From Echinicola shivajiensis (GTDB lineage: Bacteria > Bacteroidota > Bacteroidia > Cytophagales > Cyclobacteriaceae): DNA of 64,000 nt. The position numbers and the translations under genes are program-made. The notes under the pieces were generated by a model. It was not told the DNA's origin and searched no databases. It worked only from the letters and a program-made list of their open reading frames with translations. Every line of letters starts with the position of its first letter. The first letter of the stretch is position 1. This document shows, piece after piece, positions 1 to 9,893 of the stretch. Where the stretch lies: NCBI RefSeq assembly GCF_018642165.1, contig NZ_JAHHZM010000004.1:1-64000 (forward strand), read 5' to 3'.

Positions 1-1
1 T

Positions 2-109
2 GAAAAAGGTATCAAGGCCTATGAAGAAAAAATGCAGCTTCACAGAGAAAGGTGGCTACAAAAAACAGCTAAAGAACTAGGTTATGAACTCGAACAAATT
101 CATGCCTAG
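2..109 (+). CDS. C-terminal end of an unidentified protein (cut by window edge)
   Basis: The first bases read as an open frame from base 2 to a TAG stop at 107-109, giving the last 35 residues of a protein. The tail is charged and helical in character, with repeated Lys/Glu and a WLQKTAKELGY segment. The gene starts outside the window, so no family can be assigned. The frame could be chance, but it is open from the edge and has coding-like composition. Confidence 0.5.
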   Translation, partial: EKGIKAYEEKMQLHRERWLQKTAKELGYELEQIHA

Positions 110-237
110 TTCTTTACGTCATTGGTACCTTAGGAGAAATCTCTAAATTAACTTACAACTGAAAATAAGTCGCTTGAGATTCTTCCTGTTGTAAGAATGG
201 CACAATTAACCGAGAAATGAGACAGCCTCTTTTTTAC

Positions 238-711
238 TTATGGTAAGAAATATACCAAGGCCAACCTAAAAACAAACTGTCCATTTTTCTGTGCTTGGTA
301 TTTTAACTCTGGATTGAAAGCGAAGCTGTCTGCAAATTTTAAGATGCCACCTGCTCCAATATTAGCTCCCGCAGTGCTGGATTTAATGTCACCAAAAGTG
401 TCATCAGAAAATGATATCCAATTATTGGTGAACCCCAGTAAACCATACCATTGCAAAATGTCCTTTGTAAAATAATAACGAGCATCGATGTTTAAGTTGC
501 TGGCATTCCCCCATTCAGGAAAATAAATGCTAAAGTTAGGAGCGGCAGAAATCTGATCAGTAATCAAATATTCACCCCCAAAATTTAAGCCGAAAGCTTC
601 TACATCAAAATCATAATCAGTCCCCAATTGTAGCCTAACATCTCCTGCGGATTGGGCCTGTGCAAAGGATATGGTCATTGCAAAAAGGCCTAGTAATAAT
701 AGTTTTTTCAT
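238..711 (-). CDS. Small outer-membrane beta-barrel protein
   Basis: This 157-residue protein starts with a Sec signal peptide (MKKLLLLGLFAMTISFAQAQ) cleaved after about residue 20. The rest alternates short hydrophobic and glycine- or aromatic-rich strands and ends in ...VYFLP, an aromatic-rich final strand typical of outer-membrane barrels. About eight strands fit the length, as in the OmpX/OmpW-like 'outer membrane beta-barrel' families of Bacteroidota. No catalytic motif is visible. Function is unknown; a structural or porin-like role is inference. It lies downstream of rlmN on the same strand, 126 bases away. Confidence 0.7.
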   Translation of the reverse strand: MKKLLLLGLFAMTISFAQAQSAGDVRLQLGTDYDFDVEAFGLNFGGEYLITDQISAAPNFSIYFPEWGNASNLNIDARYYFTKDILQWYGLLGFTNNWISFSDDTFGDIKSSTAGANIGAGGILKFADSFAFNPELKYQAQKNGQFVFRLALVYFLP

Positions 712-837
712 AGTTATATAATAAAAGTTTAGGTGTTATCATACGCAAAAATTGAACCAAGGATTCAATAAAATCATAACTTTTAATATGATTTTCCAAT
801 TAGGAGCTTAGTAACCTTTTGTGCCACTAAAATATGC

Positions 838-1896
838 TTAAATGCTGGCTACTTCATTTTTATTGGCCAGTTGCCCACATGCTGCATCGATATCCTGACC
901 TCTAGATTTTCTTACCTTAGCAACAATTCCCTGGGATTCTAAGATGCGGACATACATGTCCACTGCCTCTTGAGAGGCTTGGCGGAATTCTCCCTCATCA
1001 ATAGGATTGTACTGAATGATATTTACCTTGGAAGGGATATGCTTACAAAACTTGGCCAAGGCCCTTGCATGTTCTTCATCATCGTTGACTCCATCCCATA
1101 TCACATATTCATAAGTGACCTTGCTCTTGGTTTTATAATACCAATATTTTAAGGCCTCCGCCAGATCCTCCAAGGGGCTTTTATCATTGATAGGCATCAG
1201 CCTGCTTCGGGTTTCATTGATGGCAGAGTGTAAGGAAATGGCCAGATTAAACTTTACTCCATCATCAGCCATTTTTTTGATCATCTTTGGGATGCCCACA
1301 GTGGATAGTGTAATTCTTCTTGGCGCCATTCCTAGACCTTCAGGAGAGGTGATTTTGTCTATGGCTTCAATCACATTGGCATAGTTGAGCAATGGTTCTC
1401 CCATGCCCATAAAAACAATATTGGTAAGTGGACGCTGGAAATAGGTGTCTGCCTCTTCTTTGATCGCAACAACCTGATCATAAATTTCATCAGGATTCAG
1501 GTTTCTCATGCGTTTTAACCTTGCTGTTGCACAGAAGTTGCAGTCAAGGCTACAGCCTACTTGTGAAGAAACGCAGGCAGTAATTCTTTTGCTAGTAGGA
1601 ATGAGTACAGACTCAACGATTTTATCATCATATAATTTGACGGCATTTTTGATGGTACCATCATTGGAGTGCTGCATTAGGTCAACCTTTACATGGTTGA
1701 TCGTAAAGTTGGCTTTCAGCATTTCACGGGTTGGAAGGGAGATATTGGTCATATCATCGAAATTTTTCAATGATTTGTTCCAAAGCCATTCATAAACTTG
1801 ATTGGCCCTGAATTTTTTGTCCCCAACAGATAGGAAGAATTCCTGAAGTTCCTCCAGGCTTAATTGCCTGATATCCTTTTTATCACCCTTGTTCAT
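838..1896 (-). CDS. rlmN: 23S rRNA (adenine2503-C2)-methyltransferase RlmN
   Basis: Radical-SAM methyltransferase that methylates C2 of A2503 in 23S rRNA, and A37 of some tRNAs in studied homologues. The product is 352 residues if started at the ATG at 1896. The longer frame from 1923 adds nine residues (MLTFSYLCI) that overlap a promoter-like element and are unlike the family. The radical-SAM cluster motif CSLDCNFC (Cys115, Cys119, Cys122) is present, with the FMGMGEP SAM-binding motif after it. The C-terminal Cys in DAACGQL is the one that carries the methyl intermediate in the family. The -7 element TACCTTTG ends four bases before this ATG, suggesting a leaderless message. Confidence 0.97.
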   Translation of the reverse strand: MNKGDKKDIRQLSLEELQEFFLSVGDKKFRANQVYEWLWNKSLKNFDDMTNISLPTREMLKANFTINHVKVDLMQHSNDGTIKNAVKLYDDKIVESVLIPTSKRITACVSSQVGCSLDCNFCATARLKRMRNLNPDEIYDQVVAIKEEADTYFQRPLTNIVFMGMGEPLLNYANVIEAIDKITSPEGLGMAPRRITLSTVGIPKMIKKMADDGVKFNLAISLHSAINETRSRLMPINDKSPLEDLAEALKYWYYKTKSKVTYEYVIWDGVNDDEEHARALAKFCKHIPSKVNIIQYNPIDEGEFRQASQEAVDMYVRILESQGIVAKVRKSRGQDIDAACGQLANKNEVASI

Positions 1897-2206
1897 AATG
1901 CAAAGGTAGGAAAATGTAAGCATTATCCAGTATGCTGTGGAAAGTCTTGCCTTTTGTTAGGAAAGACTGGTCTTTAGGTCTATTAAACAGTAGGATCTTT
2001 TGAAATAATTGAGTTAAATCTGTCGTAATTATCTCCTTACTTTACAATTTATCTGTCAAAAAGTCCTAAAATCATCAGGTTTTGCTTTGTTTTCAGTCAA
2101 TGTTTCCGATTTTCTTCAAAATATTTATTTGGTGTTCGTTTTGATAAAAGTAGATAACGGGGCATTGCTCCATGGATGAATTAGTAATAAAAAGAATAGA
2201 TGTATA
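1897..2206. other. Divergent intergenic region between rlmN and clpB
   Basis: About 310 bases separate the two divergent starts. The only recognisable element is the rlmN -7 box beside its start codon. No convincing TAnnTTTG box or heat-shock operator (such as CIRCE) was seen in front of clpB. No open frame of note was found. Confidence 0.5.
1901..1908 (-). promoter_or_regulatory. Bacteroidota -7 promoter element of rlmN
   Basis: On the minus strand the sequence reads TACCTTTG, then CATT, then the rlmN ATG. It matches the TAnnTTTG consensus for the major sigma factor of Bacteroidota. A start of transcription 5-8 bases downstream would fall on or next to the ATG. No clear -33 TTG is seen at the usual spacing. 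Confidence 0.55.
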
Positions 2207-4822
2207 ATGGATTTCAAGCAATTTACCATCAAATCACAAGAAGCTGTTCAAAAGGCAGCAGAACTGTGCATGGCTGAGCAGCAGCAAGCCATTGAGCCAG
2301 CTCATTTGTTAAAAGGTATCTTATCCGAGGATGAGAGTGTGGTGGATTTCGTTTTCAAAAAATTGGGTGTAAACCAAAAAATGGTGTCCCAAAAATTGGA
2401 AGAGATCATCAGTTCCTATCCAAAGGTCAGTGGTCAACAGCCCTACCTTTCCAATGCAGGCAACCAAGTTTTGGCCAAAGCCAAGGGATATTTGAAAACT
2501 TTTGAAGATGAGTTTGTCGCAATTGAACATTTGCTTTTGGGGATATTATCAGCTGGGGATAAGACCAGCCAGTTGCTCAAAGATCAAGGAGTGACAGAAA
2601 AAGCACTTATCGAAGCAATCAAAGAGTTGAGACAAGGAAATAAAGTGACCGATCAAAATGCAGAGGCCAAATACAGATCCTTGGAGAAGTATTCCAAAAA
2701 CCTGAATGAACTAGCCAAAAAGGGCAAAATAGACCCGGTAATAGGTAGGGATGAGGAGATCAGGCGTGTACTTCAAATTTTGGCCAGAAGAACTAAAAAC
2801 AACCCTATCCTTTTGGGAGAGCCAGGGGTAGGTAAAACTGCCATTGTGGAAGGTCTGGCTCAGAGGATTGTGAGTGGCGACGTTCCTGAAAACCTAAAAT
2901 CAAAGACCCTAATCTCTCTTGATATGGGGTTATTGGTGGCAGGTGCGAAATATAAAGGTGAGTTTGAAGAAAGGTTGAAAGCTGTTATCAAAGAAGTAAC
3001 AGATTCTGATGGGCAGATTATTCTTTTCATTGATGAGATTCATACCTTAATAGGTGCCGGTGGCGGTGGCGAAGGGGCTATGGATGCTGCCAATCTATTG
3101 AAGCCCGCCTTGGCAAGGGGAGAGCTGCATGCAATCGGTGCTACCACCTTAAAGGAGTATCAGAAATATGTAGAGAAGGATAAGGCCTTGGAAAGAAGGT
3201 TCCAAGCAGTAATGGTGGATGAGCCGGACACTGCTGATGCCATTTCCATCCTAAGAGGTATTAAGGATAAATATGAGTTGCACCATGGTGTGCGCATTAA
3301 GGATGACGCTGTGATTTCAGCCGTTGAGCTGTCACAGCGTTATATTTCTGATCGTTTCTTGCCGGATAAGGCGATTGACTTGATGGATGAGGCAGCAGCC
3401 AAGTTGAGAATGGAAATTGATTCTCTTCCTCAAGAATTGGATGAACTGAACCGTAGGATCATGCAATTGGAGATTGAACGTGAGGCCATTAGAAGGGAAA
3501 AGAACAAGGATAAGGAAACCGTCCTGAGCAAGGAGATTGCAGAGCTTTCTGAAAAAAGACAGTCCGTAAAAGCCAAATGGGAAAGTGAGAAGGCGGTGAT
3601 CATGGGAATCCGAAGGGAAAAGGAGAATATTGATAAATATAAGCTGGAGGCTGATCAAGCAGAGCGCGCCGGGGATTTTGGCAAAGTAGCTGAAATACGT
3701 TACGGAAAAATCACAGATAGCGAGAAAAAGCTAGAATCCTTTAATCAGCAATTGCATGATATGCAAAAAGGTTCTCCATTGCTGAAGGAGGAAGTGGATG
3801 CAGAGGATGTTGCGGCTGTGGTGGCCAAATGGACAGGAATCCCATTATCCAGAATGTTGGAAAGCGAAAGAGAGAAGCTACTTCATTTAGAGGATGAGTT
3901 GAGCAGGCGTGTAGCTGGGCAAAAAGAGGCGATTGCGGCCTTGTCAGATGCTGTAAGAAGAAGCCGTGCAGGACTTCAGGATCCTAAGCGTCCCATTGGC
4001 TCCTTTATCTTTATGGGAACTACTGGTGTGGGTAAAACAGAGCTTGCAAAGGCCCTTGCGGAATACCTCTTTAATGACGAAAATGCCATGGTAAGGATCG
4101 ATATGTCCGAGTACCAAGAAAGGCATGCGGTAAGCAGGTTAGTGGGAGCGCCTCCAGGTTATGTGGGCTATGATGAAGGTGGCCAGTTAACTGAGGCAGT
4201 GAGGAGAAAGCCTTATTCTGTAATTCTGTTGGATGAAATAGAAAAGGCCCATCCTGATGTGTTCAATATATTGCTTCAGGTATTGGATGATGGAAGGTTG
4301 ACTGACAATAAAGGAAGGGTGGCCAATTTCAAAAATACCATCATTATCATGACCACTAATATTGGTTCCACACTTATCCAAGAACGTTTTGCTGAAATAG
4401 AGGAATGGAATAAGGATCAGATAATTGAGGATACCAAAGTAGAAGTATTTGAGTTGTTGAAGAAATCCGTAAGGCCTGAATTCTTGAACAGGATTGATGA
4501 AACGATTATGTTTGAGCCTTTGAATAAGGAAATTACTCGAAAGATTGTGGATATCCAGTGGAAGGAAATCCAACATAGGTTGGCAGATGCAGGGATTGAT
4601 ATAGAAGCGACCAAAGAAGTGTTAGATTACTTGGGTGAAGTTGGTTTTGATCCGCAGTTTGGAGCAAGGCCACTCAAGAGGACGATGCAGCGATTGGTGC
4701 TTAATGAGCTATCTAAGGAAATTCTTAGTGGTTATATCAAAAATGATTCTGCCGTTTTGGTTGACCTGGATGCCGACAAGCAAGTGTATTTCAAGAATGT
4801 AGAAAACGTAGGAATAGAATAA
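2207..4822 (+). CDS. clpB: ATP-dependent disaggregase ClpB
   Basis: Hsp100/AAA+ chaperone that rescues aggregated proteins together with DnaK. The 871-residue length and domain order match the family: N-terminal Clp_N repeats (about 1-145), first AAA module with Walker A GEPGVGKT at 204-211 and Walker [10 protein letters not shown], a long coiled middle domain (about 400-525, rich in Glu/Lys/Arg), second AAA module with Walker A GTTGVGKT at 604-611 and Walker [12 protein letters not shown], and a C-terminal D2-small domain ending near [11 protein letters not shown]. The middle domain distinguishes it from ClpA and ClpX. The gene is monocistronic, closed by a strong terminator 19 bases after the stop. 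Confidence 0.98.
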   Translation: MDFKQFTIKSQEAVQKAAELCMAEQQQAIEPAHLLKGILSEDESVVDFVFKKLGVNQKMVSQKLEEIISSYPKVSGQQPYLSNAGNQVLAKAKGYLKTFEDEFVAIEHLLLGILSAGDKTSQLLKDQGVTEKALIEAIKELRQGNKVTDQNAEAKYRSLEKYSKNLNELAKKGKIDPVIGRDEEIRRVLQILARRTKNNPILLGEPGVGKTAIVEGLAQRIVSGDVPENLKSKTLISLDMGLLVAGAKYKGEFEERLKAVIKEVTDSDGQIILFIDEIHTLIGAGGGGEGAMDAANLLKPALARGELHAIGATTLKEYQKYVEKDKALERRFQAVMVDEPDTADAISILRGIKDKYELHHGVRIKDDAVISAVELSQRYISDRFLPDKAIDLMDEAAAKLRMEIDSLPQELDELNRRIMQLEIEREAIRREKNKDKETVLSKEIAELSEKRQSVKAKWESEKAVIMGIRREKENIDKYKLEADQAERAGDFGKVAEIRYGKITDSEKKLESFNQQLHDMQKGSPLLKEEVDAEDVAAVVAKWTGIPLSRMLESEREKLLHLEDELSRRVAGQKEAIAALSDAVRRSRAGLQDPKRPIGSFIFMGTTGVGKTELAKALAEYLFNDENAMVRIDMSEYQERHAVSRLVGAPPGYVGYDEGGQLTEAVRRKPYSVILLDEIEKAHPDVFNILLQVLDDGRLTDNKGRVANFKNTIIIMTTNIGSTLIQERFAEIEEWNKDQIIEDTKVEVFELLKKSVRPEFLNRIDETIMFEPLNKEITRKIVDIQWKEIQHRLADAGIDIEATKEVLDYLGEVGFDPQFGARPLKRTMQRLVLNELSKEILSGYIKNDSAVLVDLDADKQVYFKNVENVGIE

Positions 4823-4840
4823 GGTGATTGAACCTTTTGT

Positions 4841-4877
4841 AAGGCCCAGATGAATTGTTTTCGTCTGGGCCTTTTTT
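4841..4877 (+). terminator. Rho-independent terminator of clpB
   Basis: A 10-bp stem AAGGCCCAGA / TCTGGGCCTT with a 13-base loop is followed by a T run. It sits 19 bases after the clpB stop. The facing DUF5916 gene ends at 4896, so transcription from both sides converges here. Confidence 0.9.
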
Positions 4878-4895
4878 GTGCGTAATATGAAATTT

Positions 4896-7073
4896 TTATA
4901 GGTTCCACCAATAGGTAAACTTGATTACTAATGATCGGTTTTTAGTATAAAAAGGTGCAGGCAGGTAATTGTCTGTGTAAACGATAAACAAATCCGATGC
5001 GGGCTTAAATCTCCATTGAAAACGGGTGTTCAGGTTGATGTTTTCAATCTGCTCATTGTATTGGACAAATGCGGTGAAAAACAAGGTGTTGGTCATAGTG
5101 ACGTCAAGACGGGGTCCGACCAGCCAAAAATTGGTGTTTCCCCATGGTTCAGGCAAATTGATTTGGTTATAATTACTGCTTAAAGCCATGCTTACATAGG
5201 GCTGAAAACGATAGCCCAAATCAGTGGTGAATTGATAACGTTGTCCATCCGCATAATAACCTCCCAAACGCGTAGAGAAAGCATAGGTGAAGATGCTTTG
5301 AGGCTTAGAAGTATATTCCAGTCCCATGGCATTCCATTGATGGATGCTTCCTGTCTCTAAGGTTTCTCCGCTATAATTGGTGGGGTCAAATGGCCTTTGT
5401 AGTTGGACAAAGTCATAGGCTGTCCAAAGTGACAAATTGCTTTGACTTCTAAATCTAACAGAGTAACTCAGATAGGTGGTATTGTCCGTGTGCTCGCCAT
5501 TTTGGTTATAGAATAACGAGGTTCCGATTTCAGGGCCATGGCTAAGTATTTTTTTGCTTTTGGGAAACCAATTGTATCCAATGCTAGGGTTGAGTCTGAA
5601 AAATCCAGTCCTTGGGACATAACCGGTTTCTGCAGTAAAGTTTTCAGAGACATACTCATGTTGCCAATTCCAGCTGAGATTTCCGCTGGAATATTTCAGG
5701 TTGGCAGCATGGGCAAATCCGTTGTTTTGGGAATTTGGTCCATAAGATTGTAATAAGGTAGCCTTTCCTGTCCAAAGGTTATTGGAAGATGCCAAATTAT
5801 ATTCGAGCCCAAGATTTCTGTTGAATTCTGTATGTTCAGGATTTTCTGGATCTTTTGGAGTATAATTAAGGGATTGTTTGTTGACAAAGATCGCTCCTAT
5901 ATTAGATCGGGCACCTACTTGTCTTTGGAGGGACAAGACGGTGAAATTTTGGGAAGGAAGCCCTGTGTCTTCGATTGCTGCTGTTTGCATGTTCATGGCA
6001 CCGACTCTCCAGTCTTGATTGATTTTCCCACTTAACCTTGCCCCAAACTGAATTGGAGCATTTAATCCAATTCTTCTGGAGAAAAATGGACGAATAGTCG
6101 AATAGCCAAAATTTGCAAAAAGGTCTCCGTTTTCAAGGAAGAACTGCCTCCTTTCAGGAAAGAACAATTCAAAACGATCCAGATTGGTAACTTGCCTATC
6201 TACTTCCACCTGTGAGAAATCAGGGTTTACTGTCAAATCAAGGTTCAGGGAGGAGGTAAGGCCTATTTTTGCATCCATCCCAAATTCCTTTTGGTATTTT
6301 GGGGATTGATCATTTTCCCTGTCTTGACTCATTCTTCCCATTGCGTAGGGGATCACTGAAATGTTTACGCCCGGGTCTGGAGGAGCTTGGTCCCATACCA
6401 AACTGCCAGTGTATGCTAAGGAGGCTGAGGGGAATTGCCTAGGTACTGGTGCCCATCCTGATTTTTCGGTAGTTTTCAGGTCCATCCTTGAAAAGTTGAT
6501 TCCCCATTCTGTGATACCCTTTTTGTAGCGAATGGATTTGAAGGGAATTGCCGCTTCAAAGATCCATTTGTCCTCATAGTTTTTGACTTTTGAAACCCAT
6601 TTGTTGTCCCAGCTTAAATCCACACTTCCGCCATTGTACATCTGTCCATCCCACTGGGCTCCAGCTGCATTGGCCCCAAAAGAAAAGCCATTGGTCAGGT
6701 CATCAAATGGATCCATGAAAAGCAGGAAATTATCATTCTTGCCAAAGCTAAAGTCCCTTCGCAATGATTCTACAATATAGGGGCCTTCTACTGCATGAAA
6801 ATTGATAACAAGGAGATAGAGGTTTTCTTGGTCATAAGTCATCCTCACGTCAGTCCTAACTTTGGCAAAGCTGGTGTCCATTGGGGTGATCATAAAAAAA
6901 TCGGTAGCTACTTCAGCATCTTCCCAGTCTTTTTCATTCATTATGCCATCGATTTTGATGGATGAATTGGCCTTATTGATATGAAGCTGGTAATGGGCAT
7001 TTATCTTTTGGGCATGGATTATGGATGGAGACAATCCAAGTAAGAGGACAAGTAAGGTGAATATACCACGCAT
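4896..7073 (-). CDS. DUF5916 outer-membrane protein with CBM9-like N-terminal domain
   Basis: A 725-residue exported protein with a signal peptide ending in IIHAQ (about residue 22). Residues of about 35-230 resemble the CBM9-like sugar-binding fold found at the start of DUF5916 proteins (IDGIMNEKDWEDAE, FMDPFDDLTNGFSFGANAAGAQWDGQ, WIFEAAIPFKSIRY). The remainder is a beta-rich barrel-like region with recurring FELFFPERRQFFLENGDLF-type DUF5916 signatures, ending in an aromatic strand (FTYWWNL). The family is widespread in Bacteroidota and its function is not established. An outer-membrane location and a role in binding glycans or haem-like ligands are inference. Confidence 0.88.
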   Translation of the reverse strand: MRGIFTLLVLLLGLSPSIIHAQKINAHYQLHINKANSSIKIDGIMNEKDWEDAEVATDFFMITPMDTSFAKVRTDVRMTYDQENLYLLVINFHAVEGPYIVESLRRDFSFGKNDNFLLFMDPFDDLTNGFSFGANAAGAQWDGQMYNGGSVDLSWDNKWVSKVKNYEDKWIFEAAIPFKSIRYKKGITEWGINFSRMDLKTTEKSGWAPVPRQFPSASLAYTGSLVWDQAPPDPGVNISVIPYAMGRMSQDRENDQSPKYQKEFGMDAKIGLTSSLNLDLTVNPDFSQVEVDRQVTNLDRFELFFPERRQFFLENGDLFANFGYSTIRPFFSRRIGLNAPIQFGARLSGKINQDWRVGAMNMQTAAIEDTGLPSQNFTVLSLQRQVGARSNIGAIFVNKQSLNYTPKDPENPEHTEFNRNLGLEYNLASSNNLWTGKATLLQSYGPNSQNNGFAHAANLKYSSGNLSWNWQHEYVSENFTAETGYVPRTGFFRLNPSIGYNWFPKSKKILSHGPEIGTSLFYNQNGEHTDNTTYLSYSVRFRSQSNLSLWTAYDFVQLQRPFDPTNYSGETLETGSIHQWNAMGLEYTSKPQSIFTYAFSTRLGGYYADGQRYQFTTDLGYRFQPYVSMALSSNYNQINLPEPWGNTNFWLVGPRLDVTMTNTLFFTAFVQYNEQIENINLNTRFQWRFKPASDLFIVYTDNYLPAPFYTKNRSLVIKFTYWWNL

Positions 7074-7384
7074 ATGATTTTGGATGGTCTTTATCTATTT
7101 AAAAGGGCTGTTTTCTATTAAAGGAAATTATCCTCTTTCCTTTAAAATCAATAACCAGATAAATTGAAAGATTAATTTTCTAAGTACTTGATACTTTGGG
7201 GTAAGTAGAGGATGTTTCGATTACAAACATAAAGGATTATTGGCCCAATAAGTTGATGTTTTTGATTAACGGAGGGATCTTGGGGATGAACTAAAGAAAA
7301 TAAAAAAAACTCCCCAAGTAATTTGCCTGAGGAGTTTTGTGAAATGGCCTTATTAGGGTCATGAATAGTTTATGGTGGGATTTG
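7074..7384. other. Intergenic region between DUF5916 gene and glycogen operon end
   Basis: This 311-base gap holds the terminator of the glycogen operon (7302-7338, annotated separately). It also has a minus-strand TATGTTTG box at 7224-7231 that could be the -7 element for the DUF5916 gene, with a leader of about 150 bases. No -33 TTG lies at the ideal spacing, so that promoter is weakly supported. No open frame was found. Confidence 0.4.
7302..7338 (-). terminator. Terminator of the glycogen operon
   Basis: On the minus strand AAAACTCCTCAGG pairs with CTTGGGGAGTT (with one G-T pair), followed by a run of eight T. It lies about 45 bases after the stop of the GH57 gene, the last gene of the operon. 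Confidence 0.85.
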
Positions 7385-8596
7385 TTATTCCTCTGCAATA
7401 GGTGCTTCCTGCTCCTTTTTCAGTCTTAGCATAAAATCGCTCAATACATTCATGTAGTTGATAAATGCTTCATATGGGCTTTCATATGGACTGAAATAAG
7501 CATGGATATCACCATCAGAGAAGAATTTTGTACACATATAATAGAAATGGTCACTGGTCTGAAGGTATTTCCAGTCCTTTTGAATGGAAGGATCCTTGGA
7601 TTTTTTCACCAAATGTTCCAGCTCATAAAGTCTATCAAATGCCTCATCCTGCAAGTCGTTTCCCAGCCAAGCTGTTAGATCGCGTTCTTCATCTGCCCAT
7701 GAGATAGGTACAGGAACATGAATTTTACCAACGGGAGGAGCTTCGCTGACTACCTCTGAAGGTGTTGAGAAAGTAAAATTGGATTGGGAAAGTACGGCTT
7801 CTGGCAAATGACGCATGAATTCAAAGATGCCGCTTTCTGCCCACTGGTGCTCACCAAATGTCTCATAATCCATAAAGAGGTTGATAACTTCTTCTTCTTG
7901 AGGGATTTGATTTATCCAATTGACAAACTTGTCAGTAGTCAAAGGCCAGTCTGCCCAGGCTTTTTCTCCAAAGCGGAAGGCGATATCATCACTTAAACGG
8001 AAGTTTTTAAGCAATACTTTCAGTTTTGGTTCGATGGCATTGCAATAAACATAGTTAGGGCTTTTCCAACCCAGGATATGCTTGGCGCCCTCAGTAAGGA
8101 TGGCATCATAGCCTAGTTCAGCAACCATTTCACCAATGGTGTCTGAGTAGATCAATTCAGTATTTCTAAAGACTTTTGGTGTGTATCCGTTAAAGAGTTT
8201 TTTGATTTTGTCCTGTTGTTTGAGAACCATGTCATGAAATTCCTCCTTACTTTTCAGTGCAGCCAATGCATGGGCATAGGTTTCATTGAGGAGCTCAGCA
8301 TGACCTGTCGCTACTAGTTTCTGAAAGCTTTCAAGTACGTCTGGAGCATATTCTTCCATTTGGTCCATAAATACTCCGGAAAGTGAGAAGCTCACTTTGA
8401 ATTTTCCATCATATTTTTCGATGAGCTCCAATAGAAGTTGGTTCATTGGAAGGTAGCATTTTTCTGCCACCTTGCGCATAATGCTTCTGTTAGCGAAATC
8501 ATCCCAGTAATAATGGTCTTCCCCTATGTCAAAAAAGCGATAAGGTTTTAATCTGTACGGTTGGTGTACTTGAAAGTAAAAGCAAATGGTTCTCAT
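7385..8596 (-). CDS. Glycoside hydrolase family 57 (alpha-amylase-like)
   Basis: GH57 enzymes hydrolyse or transfer alpha-1,4 (some alpha-1,6) glucans with retention. The 403-residue protein opens with the family's first conserved block (CFYFQVHQPYR, residues about 5-15). FRNTELIYSD likely holds the catalytic glutamate, and FMDYETFGEHQ contains the acid/base aspartate block. No signal peptide is seen, so it is probably cytoplasmic. Its start overlaps the stop of the upstream glycosyltransferase by four bases, indicating translational coupling. In Bacteroidota this gene commonly travels with a debranching enzyme and a glycosyltransferase in intracellular glycogen metabolism. The exact activity (amylase or 4-alpha-glucanotransferase) cannot be read from sequence. 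Confidence 0.92.
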   Translation of the reverse strand: MRTICFYFQVHQPYRLKPYRFFDIGEDHYYWDDFANRSIMRKVAEKCYLPMNQLLLELIEKYDGKFKVSFSLSGVFMDQMEEYAPDVLESFQKLVATGHAELLNETYAHALAALKSKEEFHDMVLKQQDKIKKLFNGYTPKVFRNTELIYSDTIGEMVAELGYDAILTEGAKHILGWKSPNYVYCNAIEPKLKVLLKNFRLSDDIAFRFGEKAWADWPLTTDKFVNWINQIPQEEEVINLFMDYETFGEHQWAESGIFEFMRHLPEAVLSQSNFTFSTPSEVVSEAPPVGKIHVPVPISWADEERDLTAWLGNDLQDEAFDRLYELEHLVKKSKDPSIQKDWKYLQTSDHFYYMCTKFFSDGDIHAYFSPYESPYEAFINYMNVLSDFMLRLKKEQEAPIAEE

Positions 8597-9882
8597 GGAT
8601 TGGTAACGGTTAAGGTTTGATCATAAAGGAGGAATATTTTTTCTGCAACGTGTTCCCATTTCATTTTTTTGAGTTCTTCTGTGCCACAGCTTCGGAACAT
8701 ATTGGAAATCCCCTGGTAATGTAATAATGCGAATATCGAATCTGCCATAGCATCAATATCCCAGAAATCTATTTTGATGGCATTGGTCAGCACTTCAGCC
8801 ACTCCAGATTGCTTCGAAATGATAACGGGCGTATTATGTCTCACTGCCTCAAGAGGAGAGATTCCGAAAGGTTCGGATACTGAAGGCATGACATAAACAT
8901 CGCTGATGGCAAACATCTGGTCCACATCTTTGCCTTTTAAGAATCCAGTAAAATGGAATTTAGTCCCGATCCTAAGCTCGGCAACCCTGTCTATCATGCG
9001 ATTGAGCAAATCACCAGAGCCAGCCATGACAAAACGCACATTGTCATCTTTCTTGAGTACTTTGTTGGCTGCCTCAATGAAGTATTCTGGTCCTTTTTGG
9101 AAAGTGATTCTTCCTAAAAAGGTGACAATTTTTTCAGGGACTTTTTTACGTGCATCGCTTTTGATAATGCTTACATCCAAAACGGCATTATGAATGACTT
9201 CTACCTTGCTTTCAGGTATGCCATATTTGGTGACGATTGTTCTTTTGGTTAAATGGCTCACTGCGATGATTTTATCAGCAGCTTCCATTCCTGATTTTTC
9301 TATTTCATATACCCTATCGTTGACATTTTCTCCTGAACGGTCAAATTCAGTAGCATGGACATGCACTACTAGAGGTTTGCCACTGATTTCTTTAGCGGCA
9401 ATTCCAGCGGGGAAAGAGAGCCAGTCATGGGCGTGAATGATATCATGGGGCTTATTTTTGGCAATTTGTGCCGCAGTAAGTGCATAGCGCGAGACTTCCA
9501 TGATTAAGTCTTTGCCGTATTTTCCACTAAAGGTGAACTTATTGGAGAAAATACTTTCGTCTACATCTGTCCTGTCATGCAAGGATTTGTCGGTGAACCT
9601 GGCATATTCTTCAGGACCTAAATATGGTATCAAAAAAGAACTAACCTCAAGATAGGTCAGGTTTTTCCATATCTGTTTAAATCGTTTTTCACGATAATCA
9701 ATTTCTACATCACTGGCGCTGACAAAATCAGCCAAAGGATCTTCGTCTCCCCATAATTTAGGAACAACAAAAATAATCTCATGATTAAATTTGGACATCC
9801 CTTTCAGTAATCCATAGCAGGCCGTGCCGAGTCCACCGGAGATATGTGGTGGAAATTCCCATCCAAACATTAATACTTTCAT
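8593..9882 (-). CDS. GT-B glycosyltransferase of the glycogen operon (GT4/starch-synthase-like)
   Basis: A 429-residue GT-B fold enzyme. The N-terminal half begins MFGWEFPPHISGGLGTACYGL, the glycine-rich acceptor-side motif shared by GT4 and GT5 synthases. The C-terminal half has VTFLGRITFQKGPEYFIEAA and SEPFGISPLEAVRHNTPVI, the nucleotide-sugar binding EX7E region. Neighbouring debranching and GH57 genes suggest it elongates alpha-1,4-glucan from an NDP-glucose, but a maltosyl or other glucan donor is possible. It sits 11 bases after the debranching enzyme stop and overlaps GH57 by four bases. No glgC or glgB is in the window. Confidence 0.9.
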   Translation of the reverse strand: MKVLMFGWEFPPHISGGLGTACYGLLKGMSKFNHEIIFVVPKLWGDEDPLADFVSASDVEIDYREKRFKQIWKNLTYLEVSSFLIPYLGPEEYARFTDKSLHDRTDVDESIFSNKFTFSGKYGKDLIMEVSRYALTAAQIAKNKPHDIIHAHDWLSFPAGIAAKEISGKPLVVHVHATEFDRSGENVNDRVYEIEKSGMEAADKIIAVSHLTKRTIVTKYGIPESKVEVIHNAVLDVSIIKSDARKKVPEKIVTFLGRITFQKGPEYFIEAANKVLKKDDNVRFVMAGSGDLLNRMIDRVAELRIGTKFHFTGFLKGKDVDQMFAISDVYVMPSVSEPFGISPLEAVRHNTPVIISKQSGVAEVLTNAIKIDFWDIDAMADSIFALLHYQGISNMFRSCGTEELKKMKWEHVAEKIFLLYDQTLTVTNP

Positions 9883-9893
9883 AAAAAATAATT

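Noticed and set aside
152-195. Eight-base inverted repeat CTTACAAC/GTTGTAAG
   Set aside because: The 28-base loop and lack of a T run make it a poor terminator or operator; probably chance.
1508-1795. 95-codon open frame on the plus strand inside rlmN
   Set aside because: It lies wholly inside a well-supported gene on the other strand and encodes no recognisable motif; a shadow frame.
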